Origin: Roseivirga ehrenbergii
GTDB taxonomy: Bacteria; Bacteroidota; Bacteroidia; Cytophagales; Cyclobacteriaceae
Direction of reading: 5' to 3'
NCBI RefSeq assembly: GCF_001593005.1
Contig: NZ_LQZQ01000002.1
Span: 310,001 to 374,000 of the forward strand
DNA: 64,000 bases
Shown in pieces: positions 63,066 through 64,000 of the stretch. Within the stretch, counting starts at the first letter, position 1; each line of letters opens with the position of its first letter. Made by a program: the position numbers and the translations under genes. Under the pieces are notes generated by a model that was not told where the DNA came from, ran no database searches, and was given only the letters and a program-made list of their open reading frames with translations.

Positions 63066-64000
63066 ATGGACGCATATATAGTTGCAGGATATAGAACAGC
63101 CGTAGGACGTGGCAAGCGCAGTGTACTCAAAAGTGTACGTTCTGACGACATGGCTGCTGAAGTAATTAAACACTTGGTGGGTCAGGTGGCCAACTTCGAC
63201 CCAACCAGAGTAGATGACCTGATTGTGGGTAACGCTGTGCCAGAAGCAGAGCAAGGTATGCAAATGGGAAGAATGATTTCATTGTTGTCATTACCTATTC
63301 CTGTGCCAGGCGTAACGGTTAACCGTTATTGTGGCTCTGGTCTAGAAGCTATTGCATTGGCTTCATCTAGAATTCATGCAGGTACTGCAGATTGTATTAT
63401 CGCTGGTGGAACGGAATCTATGAGCCAAGTGCCGGTAATGGGTTATAAAACGGCTTTGAATTACAAGCTGGCTACAGAGCATAAAGATTACTACTTGAGT
63501 ATGGGCTTAACTGCCGAGCAAGTTGGAAAAGAGTTCAACATTACCAGAGAAGAATCTGACCAATTTGCTTTTGAGTCACACCAAAAGGCTGTGAAAGCCC
63601 AAGCAGATGGCAAGTTCGATGATGAAATCGTTCCGATTAAAGTGAAGGAAAAATTCGTTGACGCTAATGGTAAGGTGGCTGAAAAGTCTTACACCGTAGA
63701 TAAAGATGAAGGTCCAAGAGCAGACACTTCAATGGAAGTATTGGCAGGATTAAGACCTGTATTTGCGCAAGGTGGTCAGGTTACGGCTGGTAATTCTTCT
63801 CCGGTTTCAGATGGTGCATCTTTCGTGATGGTAATGTCTGAGAAAATGGTAAAAGAACTCGGTTTAGAGCCTATCGCCCGAATGGTTACTTACACTGCGG
63901 TGGGAGTTCACCCAAGAATTATGGGAATTGGTCCAGTAGATGCAGTGCCAAAAGCACTAAAGCAAGCCGGTTTGAAACAGTCTGATCTTGATCTAATTGA
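63066..64000 (+). CDS. Acetyl-CoA acyltransferase (thiolase), 3' end cut
   Basis: The frame runs off the right edge; 311 codons are visible. Start MDAYIVAGYRTAVGRGK is the thiolase N-terminus. The acylated cysteine is C89 in NRYCGSGLEA, and GGTESMS, SPVSDGAS and GVHPRIMGIGPV are further thiolase motifs. The C-terminal GHP and CG catalytic motifs lie beyond the edge. Third gene of the likely MarR-fadN-fadA operon; it completes a beta-oxidation cycle with the upstream genes. Confidence 0.93.
   Translation, partial: MDAYIVAGYRTAVGRGKRSVLKSVRSDDMAAEVIKHLVGQVANFDPTRVDDLIVGNAVPEAEQGMQMGRMISLLSLPIPVPGVTVNRYCGSGLEAIALASSRIHAGTADCIIAGGTESMSQVPVMGYKTALNYKLATEHKDYYLSMGLTAEQVGKEFNITREESDQFAFESHQKAVKAQADGKFDDEIVPIKVKEKFVDANGKVAEKSYTVDKDEGPRADTSMEVLAGLRPVFAQGGQVTAGNSSPVSDGASFVMVMSEKMVKELGLEPIARMVTYTAVGVHPRIMGIGPVDAVPKALKQAGLKQSDLDLI

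Noticed and set aside
1-64000. tRNA, rRNA, CRISPR arrays, insertion sequences and prophage genes
   Set aside because: None seen on either strand. No T-loop-like GGTTCGA-type segment with a cloverleaf context, no spaced identical repeats, no transposase or phage genes.

Overview
The window looks like a chromosomal piece of a Bacteroidetes bacterium, probably Cytophagales (Roseivirga/Fulvivirga-like). The grounds are family content (GldJ, DUF4175, LytS/LytTR pairs, GH3-family protein, LemA/TPM operon, Asp-type YbeY), short AT-rich intergenic regions and several TAnnTTTG promoter-like boxes. Both ends cut a gene: ferrochelatase on the left and a thiolase on the right. I see no tRNA, rRNA, prophage, insertion sequence or CRISPR array.

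Layout. 1-14 kb is mostly housekeeping: hemH, glmM with a cysteine desulfurase, mazG, a ClC transporter, a GH3-family protein with lptB, recJ, a SPOR-like protein and fumC. 14-19 kb holds a LiaF-like membrane protein upstream of a LytS/LytTR pair, REP-like palindromes, a lemA-TPM-TPM operon and a ParE-type toxin-antitoxin pair. 19-28 kb has a PLP decarboxylase, a 45-residue membrane protein, prfA, tag, an unknown secreted protein translationally coupled to an OmpR-type two-component system, and an SDR. 28-34 kb contains an amidohydrolase and a cassette in which two paralogous secreted triple-repeat proteins flank a LytS/LytTR pair. 34-42 kb has a cytochrome oxidase subunit III, mfd, a third LytS/LytTR pair, gldJ and comF. 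From 42.8 kb to the right end every gene is on the plus strand.

The most important find is a probable chromosome origin. The gap after 53051 holds one perfect TTATCCACA DnaA box, two TTATTCACA boxes just before and after the upstream stop codon, several near matches, AT-rich stretches and a 10-bp inverted repeat. About 4.5 kb to the left, just before mnmG, lie two perfect parS sites (TGTTCCACGTGAAACA). Hand-sampled base counts suggest C>G left and G>C right of the gap, as expected at an origin. No dnaA, parA or parB lies in the window.

Right of the putative origin are a TPR protein, a fatty acid CoA ligase, a large SLBB polysaccharide-export protein and a beta-oxidation operon (MarR regulator, FadN-type dehydrogenase/hydratase, thiolase) with a palindromic operator candidate upstream. 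No single new named system is certain. The best candidates for new biology are the triple-repeat protein/LytTR cassette (29.6-34.1 kb), the secreted OB-like protein coupled to a two-component system (24.0-27.4 kb) and the origin architecture.
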